A DNA stretch of 64,000 nt from contig CAWCYZ010000004.1 of assembly GCA_963799925.1 (NCBI GenBank), positions 124,001 through 188,000 on the forward strand, given 5' to 3'. The translations under genes and the position numbers were made by a program. The stretch's first letter is position 1, and each line of letters begins with the position of its first letter. The notes beneath the pieces were generated by a model. That model was not told the DNA's origin, ran no database searches, and worked only from the letters and a program-made list of their open reading frames with translations. This stretch comes from DATBQN01 sp963799925. Lineage in GTDB: Bacteria; Acidobacteriota; Thermoanaerobaculia; Multivoradales; UBA5704. Shown piece by piece: positions 63,118 to 64,000 of this stretch.

Positions 63118-64000
63118 TTGAAGACGAAGACGGTGCGCTGGCTCCTCCCCTCCCTCTCCCTGCTCGCGACGCTCGCCCTGCCCTCGCTCGCGGTGACCGT
63201 CGCGGGCGCCGCCGGCGCCGCGCCCATGGCGCCGGCGGCGGACGAGCGGGTCGACCTCGGCATGATGACCCGTATCCGCGGCGAGGGGCTCGAGCGCTCG
63301 CAGGTGATGGAGACGCTCTTCCACCTGACCGACGTCATCGGTCCCCGCCTGACCGGCTCGCCCGCCGTCCGCGAGGCCAACGAGTGGACGCGCGGGCAGC
63401 TCTCCCGCTGGGGGCTCGCCGGCGCCCACCTCGAGCCCTTCCCCTTCGGCCGCGGCTGGTCGTACCGCCATGCCTACGTCCGCCTGGTCGCCCCCCGCGA
63501 GGCGCCGCTCTTCGCCGTGCCGGAGGCGTGGACGCCCGGCACGCGGGGGCCGGTCCGCGGGCCGCTCCTGCGCGTCAAGCTCGAGTCGGAGAAGGACTTC
63601 GACCAGTACAAGGGCAAGCTCGCCGGCAAGATCCTCCTCCTCGACGACCCCTTCGAGGTCAAGGAGCCCGGCAAGGAGCCGGGGAGCGGCGAGTTCAAGC
63701 GCTACAGCGAGACCGAGCTCGGGGACCTCGCCGAGTACCAGGCGCCGGAGAGCCACGGCGACCGCCACGCCCGGGCGCTCAAGCGCCGCGAGCTGGCCCG
63801 GGCGCGGGCCCGTTTCCTCGCCGCCGAGAAGGCGCTCGCCACGATCGCCGTCTCGCCGCGGGAGAACGGCGTCGTCCGGGTGAGCTCGGGCGGCTCCTGG
63901 GAGCGCGGCGGCGAGACCGGCGTGCCGGGGCTGGTGATGGCGAGCGAGCCCTACGGCACCCTCTCGCGGCTGCTGGCCGACGGCCGCACGGTCGAGCTCG
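63118..64000 (+). CDS. secreted M28-type metallopeptidase, N-terminal part (runs off the window)
   Basis: TTG 63118, 8 nt after GGAG, opens a frame that is open to the edge (294 codons). Signal peptide RWLLPSLSLLATLALPSLA with cleavage about residue 33. IRGEGLERSQVMETLFHLTDVIGPRLTGSPAVREANEW is the usual opening of secreted M28 peptidases, then an insert rich in beta strands with GKLAGKILLLDDPFEV, typical of the PA-like domain. The zinc ligands should lie beyond the window. Its -10 candidate TAGATT is at 63086-63091. Confidence 0.82.
   Translation, partial: MKTKTVRWLLPSLSLLATLALPSLAVTVAGAAGAAPMAPAADERVDLGMMTRIRGEGLERSQVMETLFHLTDVIGPRLTGSPAVREANEWTRGQLSRWGLAGAHLEPFPFGRGWSYRHAYVRLVAPREAPLFAVPEAWTPGTRGPVRGPLLRVKLESEKDFDQYKGKLAGKILLLDDPFEVKEPGKEPGSGEFKRYSETELGDLAEYQAPESHGDRHARALKRRELARARARFLAAEKALATIAVSPRENGVVRVSSGGSWERGGETGVPGLVMASEPYGTLSRLLADGRTVEL

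Overview
The window is about 64 kb of very GC-rich DNA (roughly 70% by eye) from a Gram-negative bacterium. Outer-membrane barrel-type proteins, a Kdo/LPS operon, Kdo-lipid acyltransferase and lipoprotein signals show the envelope type. The mix of a DUF4388 protein, a Ser/Thr kinase with a large sensor half, TPR regulators, LamG-type secreted proteins and CHPERSEGS-type intergenic palindromes is most like Acidobacteriota (Thermoanaerobaculia-like). That placement is inference; no rRNA or tRNA gene was seen in the window.

Layout. 0-5 kb: fpg, udk, a QueD/PTPS-like gene, a lipoprotein, an O-methyltransferase and a class V PLP enzyme. 5-10 kb, minus strand: DsbD-N-like protein, redoxin, a small possibly histone-fold protein and a membrane/GAF/zinc-ribbon/Ser-Thr kinase. 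10-20 kb: mtaB, a nitrilase, a secreted M49 peptidase, PAP2-LssY, a hydrolase and a secreted M48 peptidase. 20-24 kb: an acyl-CoA cluster (PHA-granule-type protein, AMP-ligase-like, thiolase, CaiB). 24-36 kb: SpoIIE phosphatase, periplasmic DinB protein, GPAT-like acyltransferase, TPR protein, an Smr-histone deacetylase fusion, a giant outer-membrane protein and a DUF4388 protein. 37-40 kb: a subclass B3 metallo-beta-lactamase, a TMEM175-type channel and recA.

The accessory core is at 40.1-43.5 kb. Lower-GC DNA holds a secreted eight-cysteine peptide with its own promoter and hairpin terminator. Next to it is an IS1595-family element bounded by perfect 24-bp inverted repeats. The element carries a zinc-ribbon DDE transposase, a 58-residue protein, a ribbon-helix-helix protein and a HEPN-like passenger. 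Each terminal repeat carries a -35 box reading inward, one for the transposase and one for the passenger. The element sits between the promoter and start codon of a duplicated glycosyltransferase, which has since decayed; the intact copy lies 1.6 kb downstream.

43.5-64 kb: LamG protein, glycosyltransferase 2, MoxR-DUF58-transglutaminase operon, a toxin-antitoxin pair, the oxidative pentose-phosphate operon (gnd-zwf-pgl), a sulfatase, the operon kdsB-pyrG-kdsA-kdsD-kdsC-lpxL, and the start of an M28-type peptidase.

Two window-wide properties matter to a reader. Many conserved housekeeping genes are split by single-base frameshifts concentrated in a few stretches (1.5-3.3, 18-27 and 58-60.5 kb), most simply explained by sequence error. 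These genes are therefore listed as one CDS across the frames. Also, many start codons lie only 5-13 nt after a -10-like hexamer, suggesting widespread leaderless or near-leaderless transcripts.
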